The translations under genes were made by a program, and so were the position numbers. Under the pieces are notes generated by a model. That model did no database searches, was not told the origin of the DNA, and saw nothing but the letters and a program-made list of their open reading frames with translations. From assembly GCF_008831285.2 (NCBI RefSeq), contig NC_045140.1, forward strand, positions 15,053,796-15,117,795: DNA of 64,000 nucleotides. Reading direction: 5' to 3'. Positions 38,551-51,400 of this stretch are shown here, piece by piece. Each line of letters opens with the position of its first letter. The stretch's first letter is position 1. This DNA comes from Nymphaea colorata (lineage: Eukaryota; Streptophyta; Magnoliopsida; Nymphaeales; Nymphaeaceae).

Positions 38551-40598
38551 ACCCAAACACACCCTCGACATCTTTTATGATCGCCAACTATCGCCTCCGA
38601 CTTGTATCCAGATTCAACTCCACTACTCTACTGGTGTTAGAATCGGATCAATTGGTGTATACAGATTCAACTCTAATCTTGGTGTTCGAATCGCCTCCGA
38701 CCCGCTTGGAACCGTACTTCATGGATATTTTCACCAAATTTTGTTGATTATGCACTACAGCAGCAAGCCAGTTCCAACCCCCAACAAATTTGGATCCGAT
38801 CCGAATGATTTGACTTTATTTCATTTCATATATAATTTTTTTTTCATCAACAATTTTATTGCTGAGGAATACCAATAACATAAGGACGAAAAAGCAAAAA
38901 AAAAAAAGAATTAAGAGAAACCATTTTAATGAGTATGAATTCACAAGTTAACGAAATACGCTGAAACCGATGGATTTAACGGCGTTTAATTGGTTGATTG
39001 ACGTAACGTTGGATTTGAAACGACGGACTTAAATGCCGTCAATTAATTTCCGCTTCGCCTTTCGGTTACATTCCAGGTACCGGAAATAAATGCGGGGGGG
39101 ATTAAACTTTAAAGTGGACGACTCGGACGATATGCGGACGAATCTGTATCTTCAGAGATCCGAGTCCCGCTTTTACTCCTTTTTGACGAAAACGAGAGCG
39201 CGTAAATTTAATGGGGCCGATGGCGGTGAGGCGGGGCCATCATAATTGAACGAAAATCGCGATTTCGTCATCGCCAGGATCGCGAAAATCGAGAGAGAAA
39301 AAAAAAAAGGCGTGCTATTTTTATGCGAACTCCGGCCATTACTCCCGTTGCCCGCGCGTACGGTACCGGAAAACGGGTCAACGTCGAACTTAACCGACGG
39401 CGACGACTTCCCCCCGCCACCGTTCTTTTTCGCCGGCACGGAGAAGAACAGGTAGGATGGAGAGAGGCCTATGGGCGGTCGCTATCTTCTCCGATCACGA
39501 ATGCCAAGTCAGCCTGATGAATGAGAAGGAAAAAGAACAAAATAAACTATAGAAAGAGCCTGGGATCCAAAGCAATGGTTTCATGCCTCCATTGAACGAC
39601 CTCGATCATGGTTTCAGGCAAACGACCACCAGTTCTAAGACGAGCAGAGCAGTGCCGTCCACACATCTACGATGAGTTGATGGCCTTTCAGAAACGCGGT
39701 CATCTAAATTTCAGTTTCAGCATTGGTTGATCATTCTCATCAACCACCGCTACAGTAACCATGATCTTAAACCGTCAGCTTTAATAAGAAAACACCAACA
39801 TAGCCTTCGACACCAGTTTTGCCAGAACTTCAGATATGTCGCGTTTAATTAGTTTTAGTGTGAGCAGGGAAACCTACTGCCCAGTAGAGAGTCTAAAATC
39901 TCAATCAACTTTCGTTTCTTGAAGGTACAAAGCCTATTTTTGATGTGTTGCTCCTTTCGTTGCTGTGCTCCATAATGCTCAAAGTAGAAACTAACTGCTC
40001 ACTAACACCCCTTAAGAACGTAGTTGAAAGCAGAAGGTGTACTTACCTTCTTGACAAGCTCTCTTCCATCATCGTGGGGTTTAGTCACCATGAAATCATG
40101 CTATTAAATTTGCACTACTCGTATGAAACTCGTATATGTTTAATATCTTACAGACCACCTTCTAATCGTGACAAAATTTTCTGACTTAAAAAACTGTAAT
40201 GAGCGTTGTGGTTAGCTTTCTGCTTTTTACACATATAAGCAGTCAAACACATAATTTGAGTATGTATGATTCGAACGTTTATGTAGCTGGATGAGGATAT
40301 GCATAACCTAGTATATATTAATCAAGAAATTATGGGGGCGTTAGATAGGGACTTCAAACTGAGGCGAACCCACCTAAGACGGCCACTGACTGGGGCATAT
40401 TTGCAGTTGCCCCCATGGCCATGAACTGGCTTCACAATGAACTAGAAAAAGTTATATATGGAACAGGATACTTAATAACATGAGGCAAGAATATATATGA
40501 CGTCCCTGTTAGAATATTTCCAAGACTTATTAGTATGAGACCGTCGCACATTTGAGAATAGCATTGTCCCGTTTCTCTTTAAGAATTTGAACAAGACG

Positions 40599-40671
40599 GC
40601 CCGTCTAGCTCAGTCGGTAGAGCGCAAGGCTCTTAACCTTGTGGTCGTGGGTTCGAGCCCCACGGTGGGCG
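40599..40671 (+). tRNA. tRNA-Lys (anticodon CTT)
   Basis: A 73-nt intronless cloverleaf. Acceptor stem GCCCGTC pairs with GGTGGGC (two G-U pairs), discriminator G. The D arm has AGCTCAGTCGGTAGAGC, which carries the A box. The anticodon stem CAAGG/CCTTG closes the loop CTCTTAA with anticodon CTT. The T arm has GTGGG-TTCGAGC-CCCAC, which carries the B box. CCA is not encoded, as expected of a nuclear eukaryotic gene. The sequence is essentially that of plant cytosolic tRNA-Lys(CTT). A T run follows within 15 bases and could end pol III transcription. Confidence 0.97.
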
Positions 40672-41057
40672 TTTGTTTGTACGTTTCCTAATATATTTTG
40701 TTTTAACATATTCAACAGTAATGACTCCGTTCAACACTTGCCTCAGTTTTCAGTATAACAAATCCCATCGCAATAACTAGCTGGGTTCGATGAATTTGCA
40801 CATAAGAACCTATGAATGAAGACATTACGAGACATTAATATATAAATGTAACAAAGTTTAGTAAGTCTTTAATATAAATGAAGAAAACAAGTGCTAGCAT
40901 AAATGATCGGACCAAGTTGGGGCGCATCGCAAGAACCCAAACGGCAAAGGACGCGTGACGACGTCTACATACATCCCAGCCCCGCTCCCCATCATAAACA
41001 ATAGAGATACGCCCAACGCTCCAAACTTTTAATAGTCATCCATGTTGCTTTTATATC
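40672..41057. other. Short spacer, tRNA-Lys to XTH promoter
   Basis: AT-rich, no gene. Holds the upstream region of the plus-strand XTH, with a CACG/ACGT-bearing patch around 40,950-40,965 (gcgtgacgacgtc) that could be a bZIP-type ACGT site. Confidence 0.4.
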
Positions 41058-41065
41058 TATAAATA
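41058..41065 (+). promoter_or_regulatory. TATA box of the plus-strand XTH
   Basis: TATAAATA lies 104 bases before the start codon at 41169, allowing a leader of roughly 70-80 bases. Confidence 0.65.
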
Positions 41066-41168
41066 TACGCCAAGTCCATTAAACCATCTCCAAATTCTCC
41101 AGTCACCGGACCAGCTATTTCCCCGTTCTACACAGATTGGAGTCTTCTAATAAGATTCCATTAAGCAT

Positions 41169-42277
41169 ATGGCGGGTGCTGCTTCTTTCACTACAACGAC
41201 GCTTCTATTTGTTCTGCTGTCACAGACGGCTTTCACGGCGGCTGCCTCCATTGGCAATTTCTTGAGGGATTTCGACATCACCTGGGGAAACAATGGCAGA
41301 GCCAAGATTATGAACGATGGCAACCTCCTCCAGCTATCTCTCGACCAAAAATCCGGCTCCGGCTTCCAGTCCAAGAACCAGTACCTCTTCGGGAAGATCG
41401 ACATGAAGATGAAGCTCGTTCCCGGGAACTCGGCCGGCACCGTCACCGCCTACTATGTCATCATCCTTTCCATGCATCTTCTCCGATTTTAGGTCCACAG
41501 TGACGTTAGGTAGGGATCTAGTTCAGTGCGTTAATTATTTTTCTGTTTCCTTGCAGCTATCATCTCAGGGACCGGAGCAGGACGAGATCGACTTCGAGTT
41601 CCTCGGCAACCTAAGCGGCCAGCCATACACCCTCCATACCAATGTGTTTACTCGGGGGAAAGGCAACAGGGAGCAGCAGTTCCATCTCTGGTTCGATCCA
41701 GCTGCTGATTTCCACACTTACTCCATTCTTTGGAACCCTCAACAGATCGTGTGAGTTTAAAATTCGTATTTAACATCAAGTTTTTTGTCCTGTTCTTAAG
41801 ATTTGCAGAAGTATGGCAGGTAGATAATTACAGTTTATTATGCGATAATGGATGACATTGTCCTGCATGCAATTCTGCAGTTGGTCCGTTGATGGCGTCC
41901 CCATTAGAGTGTTCGATAACTTGGAAAAGAGGGGAGTTCTATACCCAAACAGCCGACTCATGAGAGTCTACTCGAGCCTGTGGAACGCCGATGAGTGGGC
42001 TACCAGAGGTGGACTAGTGAAAACCGACTGGTCGAAGGCGCCGTTCGTCGCCTCCTACTCCGGCTTCAACGCCGACGCCTGCGTCTGGCACCCCGCCGCC
42101 GGCTCATCCACCTGCGCCAATGGTCGCAGTTCCAATGGTTGGTTCGGCGAGGAAATGGATGCCACCGGCCTGCAGAGGCTCAAGTGGGTGCGCAAGAACT
42201 ATATGGTCTACAACTACTGCACCGACCCCAAGCGCTTCCCTCATGGCCTCCCTCCCGAATGCTCCACGGGCTTTTAG
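41169..42277 (+). CDS. XTH: Xyloglucan endotransglucosylase/hydrolase (GH16), compact three-exon
   Basis: Secreted wall enzyme. Exons 41169-41456, 41557-41750 and 41881-42277 (288+194+397 nt) give 292 residues. The signal peptide spans about residues 1-26 ([20 protein letters not shown] onwards). [20 protein letters not shown] and [10 protein letters not shown] precede the catalytic [10 protein letters not shown] at 105-114 (E106, D108, E110), with N114-L-S as glycosylation site. The residue before DEIDFE is Gln where the window's second XTH has His. The XET C-terminus has DACVW, WFGEE, YNYCTD and LPPEC; the last residue before the stop is Phe. Introns are only about 100 and 130 bp, at the same positions as in the XTH at 22-25 kb. 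The first donor is GTCATC, an unusual +3 C, but in-frame joining leaves no alternative that I can see. GC content of the exons is clearly higher than the flanks. Confidence 0.95.
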
Positions 42278-45200
42278 CGATCAGTTTTCTATATCACCGC
42301 TCACGTTGAAAGATCTTCGCGCTTCTTACGTGGGTAGTTGATTTTTTACGTTATTAATTACTGTTCTTCTTGTGTGACCAACTATTACCATTCAGAATTA
42401 ATTTATTGTCCATTAATTGGATTGTATTGGTTAACTAAACGATGAAGGAAACAGGCGGCACATTATCAAAATGAAGCACACCAGTAATCAATCTTTTGTC
42501 GTCGTTTGTGTTGCTAGTGTTGCGACCAGCTATAATTCGAGTTGAACCTAGAAACGTAATGGTGAGTTCAAATATATAGGTGGTGTTTGGATGATACACC
42601 AAAACCAAATTTTGGATGTTTTTGCTCCCAAAACCTGGTTTTCAGGTGTCATCAAAATTGGGTTTAAGGAAAGCTCAATTTTGACAAAACCTGGTTCTGT
42701 AGAGGAAGTCATGAAAAACTTGACTCCCGGCCCTTATGTTATTAATGAAAAACTAGGTTTTGGATGCGTTACTCAATCAAATAAAAAAAAAAAATGCTTT
42801 CAAACTCACTGAAATAGTTGGTTTTTATAAAACCAAGTTTTCACAAAGCTGTGTTAAATGAAGGTGTCATCCAAATGCCTTCTTAAAATTTCATAGGCAC
42901 AGTTCCCATACAATCCAAGAAATGATAAGTTGGACCATTTGAGAGTTATGGGCACCACCCTCTTCATTAAGCAAGCATAAGCCTGCCTAAGAGTCAAAAA
43001 TATTAGAGTGGATGTTCATGCGGTGAATTGACATGCAAAAAGTCTCAAGTACTCCTAAAGGCAGTTTTCACAAAAAAAGGTTCAACTCCTGACCTCCACT
43101 CAGTTGATAAATCAAAATATATACATACTTATGGTAAGACACGAGGAACCTAACCTCTATACTCAGCCGATTGGTTATGCAGAGACGAGACAGTTCCGGA
43201 CACTAAATATTGCCGCCCCACCAACAGCGGAAACCATTGAAAATCTGAAACGAGAGTCCCATGAACCTAAGAAACCTTCTCTTCAGTAAACTTGTACCAT
43301 CCATTCCGGTGTGGTTGGCTGAATCTTGCCCAGTCTGCAGAGGGGTTTGAACCCATGACCAGTCACCTTCAAGTGTTTGAGAGATCATAATGCCAGTCAA
43401 GTACGCTCTCTCTCGCTCCCTTCCCAAGTTCCAATTACTTTAGCGGCATTTGACTTTCAAATGCCTGTAGGATTCGAATGCCGATGAAGGACATTTGTTT
43501 ATAGATGATCAATTGTAGGTCATGGAACTTTTACAAATCTTTCTCAAACAGATATGACATTCGGTAGAATTATTATCCATTTCGGACTGCCTTGTTTTCT
43601 TGTCTTGTGTCTTCACACCTTCTATCACATGACTAGACCACCTCAACTACCGCAAGAATTTTATATAATATATATATATAAATTGTCCAGGGTTTAGTTG
43701 AATTCTCCCGAATCTGGTCGGATCCCATGAAGTTGGAAATGGGTGTAGGCTGGACCTAACCCCAAAGTATGAAGATAGAGTTACGACGTGCATGGTGTAC
43801 AACTTTTTAAGATATGCCAACTGTACCTTTGGCCTACTTACATTAAGTTTCTGACCTACTTTTATTATTATGCAGGAGGATGTGCATATGCCTATACATA
43901 TAACCAGGTTCAAAAAGTATGACCTCTTTATATAGTCGTTATTGTCAACGACCATTTATACTTTTTGCTTTTGTGGAAAGAATAAATCTCGCATTTCGGA
44001 CATTCGGAATCATTTTAATTTTTAATTATCGACCTAGCCATCATATTGTTTTTTTAACTATTAAATGAGCTCAAAGTGGGTATATATGAATGCAATTAGG
44101 ATTATCTCTGCAAACTTATAATCTGTATGACATCTCTCTCCTCAACTTTCCTTTTTTTTTTTTTTTTTTTTGTATTCTTTGCACCTCTTTTCACGTGAGT
44201 AAGTGGTCAACAACTCACCTCCTAAACAAGACCCAAAGGCCCCCACTTTCTCCTCTTTCGTGTCTTCGAGAAATCAGATTTAGTCTTAAATTCTTCGCCC
44301 GATTCAAATCCTTCCATCTAAGTTGAATTAGACTGATCTAATCTGTTCGTTAGACGAGTAGAACTCGAATCGAGCATATCGTCAGCATCTCCTTCTCCTT
44401 TGATCGGATCGACAGATCGAGTGAGTCTAAAATATGTTTATGCCTTAAGTATTTGGGTTTTGCACTGAAAATGTTTTGAGAAGGTAGGATTAAGCAGCAA
44501 TTTATATGGATGGAGAAAACCATTTTAGACATGTTCACCCTGCAACTTGAATGTTTTAAATATAAGCCTTAGCCCCAAGGGGTTTGGCAAAACTGATCTA
44601 ATAAACGGCTGGTAGAAAGCCGGTTTCCCCATGTAGATAAAACGTTACATGATTGAAAGAGCATATTTTCTCAAAGTGCCACATGCTTTCCTTGACATTA
44701 TGCCAGCTTCCTTGAAATACCGACACAAAATCAATGTATTAAAAAAGCAATCTACTGGCTCATATCTTTGGCGGTGGTTGCCGACCCCTGAGTCAAAAGA
44801 GACAACCATGTCGATGCTGATTTGCTACTTCATCATCATAAAATATTGAGCGGCCTTAACAGGGCGGTAGATTTTCTACATAAATAAAGACCTACAGGTG
44901 AAACTAAGTTTGAAAGTTATTGCATGGCCCCCTCAAAATTCATACTAAAAGATGCAGTCATGTTCACAAAATCAATCAATTAAATTGACTGGTTCTTAAT
45001 CAGTTCACACAGTGCTTACGATTACTTATATATATATAAGAAATTGCATCCTCATTGATAAAAATTAGAACATGTTTACGCAATCTAAAATTCTAAAAGA
45101 TCTTTTTCAAATACAGGCCTGCCTTTCTGCCCTACTTTAGCATCATATATGCTTCAGGAGCAGGCAGGAAAGACCTGGGGCTCAAAACTGCTAGACTCGA

Positions 45201-45689
45201 GCACATGTACTAACTAGAGCTACCCCACTCTCCAATTGCAGGTTTAACAATTATCAACTGTGTTTTAGGTACAAATAATCAGTTCCACTTTATCATTCTT
45301 GATCTGGCCATTACCGCGTTGTATTCTATTGTTTTTGTATCACATATATAGTTCCTGCACTTTGTTGATCTAATCCGAGGCTTTGTTTGTCATGAATCAC
45401 CTTGGTGTCGCTATGCACAATGCAATAATCATATTCTTCACAAATAATTTGTCCAGTGACATGTATTCTCCTTTATATATATTTCATTTCCTTTAGTCCA
45501 CAACTTGAAATTTACAACAGTACTAACAGGAAAGAAGAACTATCAAAAATGTAAAGTCCTATGACAATTGTTCTGCATCTGTTTATATTGGTCTATCCTA
45601 TATATCTTCATTTACAAAAGAAAGGAAGGGACTATATATACGGGAGAAACTACATCTAAAGTTATAGAGTTGGACCAATGGATGGGCAC
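42278..45689. other. Intergenic spacer between XTH and HD-Zip II
   Basis: No gene recognised. It holds a MITE-like element at 42,582-42,879 and AT-rich DNA with a long T run near 44,150-44,171. Open frames here are short and unrelated to known families. Confidence 0.5.
42582..42879. mobile_element. MITE-like foldback element, about 298 bp
   Basis: Begins GGTGTTTGGATGATACACC and ends GGTGTCATCCAAATGCC, an imperfect terminal inverted repeat (core TTTGGATGA/TCATCCAAA). The interior is AT-rich with smaller inverted words such as ggtttttataaaacc and repeated 'aaaacctggtt'. It has no coding capacity. I could not define a clean target duplication, so the superfamily is unassigned and the exact ends may be off by a few bases. 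It lies about 300 bases downstream of an XTH stop. Confidence 0.6.
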
Positions 45690-47085
45690 CTAAGACTTGG
45701 GGGACTCCTTTTCTTTGGCACCCGTTTTCTGGCAATAGGGGCAAAGTGTAAGACTGGCTGCTGCAGAAGGGAAATTGATGTAGAATTGGGTTGGACTTGT
45801 CGTCATCCTCAAGCCCTTGAGTTCCTGCAACTCTTTCTTCAATCGCCTGTTCTCCTCAGAAAGCCTCTCGCAGCAGTTCTTCAGGAGTTGGCAGTTCAGC
45901 TCTATCTGCTTCAGTTTGGTCCTGCATTCGTTTCATCAAGCTTTGACAACCTTCCCTTATATCCCTACAATGCAAAATTGAATTGAACCTGGATTTTTTC
46001 TAGTATTTTTTCTTTACCGACATTACTGTTACTTGTAGCAACTGTTTCAAGTAATTAGATGCGTTCTCCGTTTCGCTGGTGGTGTCGTTATTCCAGTTTA
46101 ATTCATTTTCATTCACAATTTTCAGATACCATTTATTTGCATTCACAACTTTCAGATTCCATGAGGATGGTCAACAATAACAGTAGCTTAACAACAATAA
46201 TTTTGATTAGTATCATGCTAATTTGTAGATTGCTAATGCTCTATTTATCTTCTGAGATTGATAATAAGGATTTTGTGAATGATGTAGACAAGCATGCTTG
46301 AGTTTCTTGTAGTAAAAAACTGCCAAGCAAGCTACTGAAGTGTAGGAAATTTTGAAAGCAGCTTGTCAGGCGAGAAACTATAAGTATAGTGGTTTCATAG
46401 ACAACAGAAAAAAAATCGAGTAACTATAGTAAAAGTAATTTGCGGGGAAACCGATTTATCTTTTCTCCTCAACCATATTAAAATTGATTAACATATATAG
46501 TTTCCTTTAAACCACAGTTAACAGGAAACTAACTTGCTTTAACTCCTTTTAAAAATTATTCATCTGCTCCTAATTAATTGTCTATTTCATTTCCAACCGC
46601 TTTCCCAAATCACATCCTCTGCACTAATACAATGTCCTTCAAGACATTCATTTCCTTATTCCACTGCAGGCTTATCGTTTCCTCGGTCCTTTTCATGAGC
46701 TGTAATACTGGACAAACTTACAAAAGCGTGGTCTCCCACAGTCTTGTTGTAAAGATCTGCTACTAATGAAAGTGAATATATATTTTCTCAAATGCTAGGA
46801 CATAGTTTATCTGGTGAGCATAGTAATAAATCTCAACCCTTGAAAACCTAAAGACAGAAAACTAATTAACATCATGGAGTAGTTTTGCAGATATGACAAT
46901 GATCTTTATGATGGTGATGATGCACCAACATCAACATCATCCCCTCCCTTCCTCTCTCTTTCCTGGTTGAGTGGAGGGCGATTTGAGTGGGCCCAAGTAG
47001 ATTCGAAACCAAGACCTTCACAGAGCGAATGCCCAATAGCTTCACTAGCCCAGCCGCCCATGAATGTACATGTTCAACTCAGATC

Positions 47086-47122
<37 letters not shown>

Positions 47123-47941
47123 GTGAGGACGGCAATCAGTAATAGTAAAAGAAGCACCTGAGAGCTAATCCAATTACACAACAGTACCGTCCATAGATTT
47201 CAAATTGCACCGTCACCTATATATCTACAACCCTTTGTATATCCTTGTTTACTTCATCATATATTCACTAATCCTTAGCTCCTTTTGTTATTAATTTCTT
47301 TAGTAGCATCATTAGTAGTATTATGATGATTGGGAAAAACGAAAAGAACGAGAAGTAAAATATTTGTTTCTGTACCGTCGAACATATCACTGATAATCTA
47401 TATATAGAACGCTGAACGAAAAATTCCTCCTACATAAGAACCCGGGTCGTAAATGATAAATCAATAGAGAGATGCAAATGAGCAGGAGCTTACCTTGCCC
47501 TTCTGTTTTGGAACCAGACTTCAACTTGCCGTGGAAGGAGGTTCAGTTGTTTTGCTAGAATTTGCTTTTGGTTCTACAGAATTGTAGAAGGAGGCCTTTA
47601 AAACCGTTATTCCAAGAGGGGAAAAACGAAGAAAAGAATAAACGTAAACAGATACGCACAGGACTAAGGGTTCTCTGCTCTCTGAAACTCTGTTCGAGCA
47701 GGCTGGATTGCTCCAGCGTGAGCTTCAACTTCTTCCTTCCGTTCCGATTATCACCCTCGTCCTCCATCTCTTCTTCTTCCTCCTCGCTCAGCTCCTCGCT
47801 CTTCCGCTTCTCGCTCTCACTCTTCTTCGGCGGAAACAGCACATGAAATTTGATGACTTTCTCCCTCTCTCTACCATGAACATCAGGATTTCCACGTCCA
47901 AGTCCAAGAGCCAGACTTGTATCGCTAGAATCGCCGTCCAT
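45690..47941 (-). CDS. HD-Zip class II homeodomain-leucine zipper transcription factor
   Basis: Nuclear DNA-binding protein. Exons 47660-47941, 47494-47573 and 45690-45921 (282+80+232 nt) give 197 residues. An LxLxL motif (LALGL, residues 10-14) looks like an EAR repression motif. An acidic run of Glu lies around 60-75. The homeodomain follows NGRKKLKLT at roughly 80-122, with recognition helix [15 protein letters not shown]. The adjoining zipper has I127, L134, L141, L148, L155 in heptads. The tail carries LTLCPYCQK (C181-P-Y-C184), corresponding in place to the class II CPSCE redox motif but with Tyr for Ser and Gln for Glu. Family knowledge: class II members repress genes in shade, auxin and leaf-polarity programmes and bind CAATNATTG. 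Intron 2 is long (about 1.6 kb) and contains a (CT)n tract at 47,088-47,119. An in-frame Met 32 codons upstream exists, but the conserved N-terminus starts at MDGDSSD. Confidence 0.92.
47088..47119. repeat. (CT)n microsatellite in HD-Zip II intron 2
   Basis: About 32 bases of CT repeat, GA on the transcribed strand, in the large intron. Confidence 0.9.
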
Positions 47942-48385
47942 CTCTCTCTCCCGCCCTCCCTCTATACCAGCCCTTTCTCGGGGGCAGAAAAAGGGAGATG
48001 GAAATTGGAGGTTTGGTGGTGGAGGAAACGGATACACTCATATAGAAGAAAACGGCTTTGGAAATTACAGAAAGGCATTAAAAGGGAAGTGAGAACGTAA
48101 TCTTCTATCTCATTCAATGTTGACTATTAAAGAAGAATTTAATAACCAGGGTTGAAACAAAAACAAACACAGTTAGGACCCATATACGCCCATCATCTCT
48201 TCCAAATATGACCAGCGACCACCCAGGAAATGAAGAAGGCTATACCTCCGAGCTAACCTGCTGGAAGCATCTCTGGAAGTGGGTACCATGCCCCCGATCA
48301 CTATATATAATTGGTTAATTATTATCTTCATATATGTCGTCCTTCAACAAAGTAGACCACATGATTGCATATGAGAAGACAGCTG

Positions 48386-48428
<43 letters not shown>

Positions 48429-51400
48429 CTGATCGAATTTTATACAATATTCTCATTGAGAAAACTATATGTACACTAGAACAAAATTATGGCAATAACA
48501 GACTTTTTGCATGTCACGAAATCGAAATTTCGCCAACAACCTCTCAGTCAACTTGTGACCTTTAAATTGAAGAAATTAAGCCGGTTGGTTCAATTACTGG
48601 GACCGCGGGTTGTTAATTTGTGTGTATCACGACCAAACAGGTGTCAGCTTAACCCCAAGTTTGCCCATCGAAAAGCAAAAATTCAACATTCAACAAGCGA
48701 AATTTCCATCATTTATAAACACCAAGTTGCATAAAACATAGTCCAAGACTTGCTTTAGCTTTCTTTTTGAAAGTTTGATTTGTATAAATCAAGGGACGTA
48801 TCCAATAAGTTATAATCGCATATACCACCAATCCACGATAGTCATGCATAATATTATAAGCACGCCATGCATGTGTGCCTGCATATATGCATATTGTCTG
48901 TACCCATATAATTACACACACATATGTGTGTGTGGGAGCGCGTGCATGCTACTGTCGCATTCAAGTGGATGGGTTTTGCGTGGAATACGGGATGAAGGAT
49001 GACCACCTAAAAATTTATTTGGTGGATTGATACGGGAAGATCCATGGGCCTCGTAATTCCATCTTCCAACAGTTGGGAATACGTTATCATTGACGTTTCT
49101 AAATGTTGCATGACAGCATCAAGAGCCAATGATTTTCTATCTCCTCTTTTGACTACTGCGATTTTTGTTTTTCCTTATATAATAATTAGTCACACTGTCG
49201 TCCTTTGTCATGTCTGACAGCTTAATTCCACCGTCACCTGTTGCCTCACTGCAACCTCTATTAATATTATAACCCAGTGATTAAGACTGTATATTTGACA
49301 TTTGGATTGTATTTGACGACATATATAAATGTGCATAAACGAGCAACTGGAATTTCTCTGCCGCTACTGTTTTCAATTCATGAAATCCGCAAAGCTAAGA
49401 ATATTTTCACGTTGACAATCGAGAACACTGTAAAGTAAAGTTTTACTTGTCCCTTCTGCCAGCTTCACAAAAACCAAATGCTTTTGGAGGAGCTAATTAA
49501 TTAGAAGAATCGTTTGAAAAAGTTGGAGATGGGGCTTAATCAAAATCGATGTCAACAGGACGAGGACAGGGTTTCGTTTCAGAGACATCTACAGTTCACA
49601 GAAAGCGCCTATGGGCCGGCACGATTGATATCGTAGGTGCTCTAATATATTTATATTTCGTATGTGAAAAGAATGTAATTAATGATCATGTCATGGGACG
49701 TACCCATTTGTAACCTAATTTTCAAAATTAGGAAATCAAAATTTTCGTGGACAAGGGGAAGCTCATGAATTTGTTTACTTAAAGAGAAAAAAAGATGATA
49801 CCCTTGCTTAAGGCAATTTTATGTAAAAAATTCTTTTGTAAAATCAATTATTTTGATATCACGGGAGATTGTCACAATGGCTGGGACTGGGGCTTATAGG
49901 TGGCCAAGTGTTCATTCTTTAGTGCACCAACTTTTTATGTTGTAAAAAGGAGACACCAATATACAAGCTGAATGCCAAAAGCACCGAAAGCAAACCTATA
50001 GTTTAGAAGATGAAGGTTTTGACACTAATTTGAGAATATGTTGGCGATGGTTGAAAAATAAGGGGACAAAAGAGGTTACTGTCATGTGGGCCATGGACAG
50101 GGTTGGTCAACACATAGGTCACCCACACGGTTGACTGGGTGAATGGTCGCCGATCTTATGCACGTCCCCCTTCTTATGTGTCATTCTCTGATTGGCTGAG
50201 CTGTTATTGGTGCCTTAACTTAGTGACACTTGGACAACCTGCCCTCCTTTCTCCTATCCTCCCTCTTTTTCTAGACGTTCCTTCCTCACCAGAACCCGAT
50301 GCGGCGGGGACTTTGAGGCACTTGGAAAAGTATGTTACTAAAAAGTTTATCAGAAAACTATGGTGATTTTTGGAAAAATGATCCCACTTCTTGAGAAAAT
50401 CTGATTGAAGTAGTTTTTTTTTTTTTTTACTTCGATTTTTTTTGGAAAAATACCACATTTCTTGAAATTCACTTTTTTCTTTCCCTTGTTTTTAGCAGCG
50501 CAGGCGAGTTAGTTCTGAAGATGAAAAATCAGAACATTTCTTTTTTATCGAGATTTGGGATTCCGGGAATATATTTTTTTATAAGATCGTGAGCAGTCGT
50601 GATATCTTTATTATATGCTAGAAGAAATTTTTTTTTTTTCTGTTGCAAGGAAAAAGGTATGAAGAATTAAATGTTTGGTAGTCCAACAAGGGATGAAGTC
50701 AATGTGGTCATGAATCCCGAAATAATAAGGTGTCTTCTTTCCCAATTCAAAGATCAAACATGCGGGCAATTTGAAAATGGTATGAGAGAATCCGGGTCTT
50801 GGATCTAAGAATGAAGATGGATCTGAGATGAGCTGGGGTTGTAATTGGCATGAACTCGGATACTGGTTTTGAAGAGTTAATCCAGCTACGGACCTACACT
50901 CATCATGTCACATAGAATACTTATTTGTGGTCCGGTTGAGGATCAAAGAATTTGAGGTTTAGATCCAAAATATGGATGATAGGTCTAATTCTTTCTAACC
51001 CACAATCCAGAGCATGGTTTCACCTGGTTCTAGATTGGATCCAACTAAACCAGCTATTTCGTTTCAAATTGATTTGCCCTAGATTTGGATATTGTGGATC
51101 AAATTCAAAATAAACCAATGGCAGAGCCAAAATAGTTACACCTGTTTACAAACATTTATATTTTGGAGGGGCGCTTGTGTATGTATAAAAGTAAATATTA
51201 AATTTACCAATGTAAAAATAAATAAGTTTTAAAGTGCGGGTGTGGACAAAGCCCACATGTAGCTGTAGCTATGCCACTGCATGCTCTTCCTTTTATGGCC
51301 GACAATGGCACACACCCGAAAATTAATATGAATCCACACTTTGGGTCTAATGAGCATAGTAAGATAGGAAAGTATTGATAGTCGCCCAACTTCGGATACA

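Larger units (their letters stand above)
35636..40598. other. Intergenic spacer between CLE and tRNA-Lys
   Basis: No protein gene recognised. Antisense open frames overlapping the CLE gene are shadows. It contains the right 63-bp direct repeat (36813-36875), with a partial tandem copy of its first bases just before it, and an imperfect long hairpin at 38488-38550. 39,000-39,500 is GC-rich with CpG-bearing words but no frame that looks coding. Confidence 0.5.

Noticed and set aside
38399-38878. 159-codon plus-strand frame
   Set aside because: Runs through an imperfect hairpin and AT-rich repeat DNA; no domain, no codon bias.
43321-43400. tRNA-like B-box words (gtttgaaccc) suggesting a SINE
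   Set aside because: No matching A box, tail or target duplication could be found.
47562-48100. Plus-strand frames over the HD-Zip first exon
   Set aside because: Antisense of Glu/Lys-rich coding sequence, giving Ser/Leu runs.
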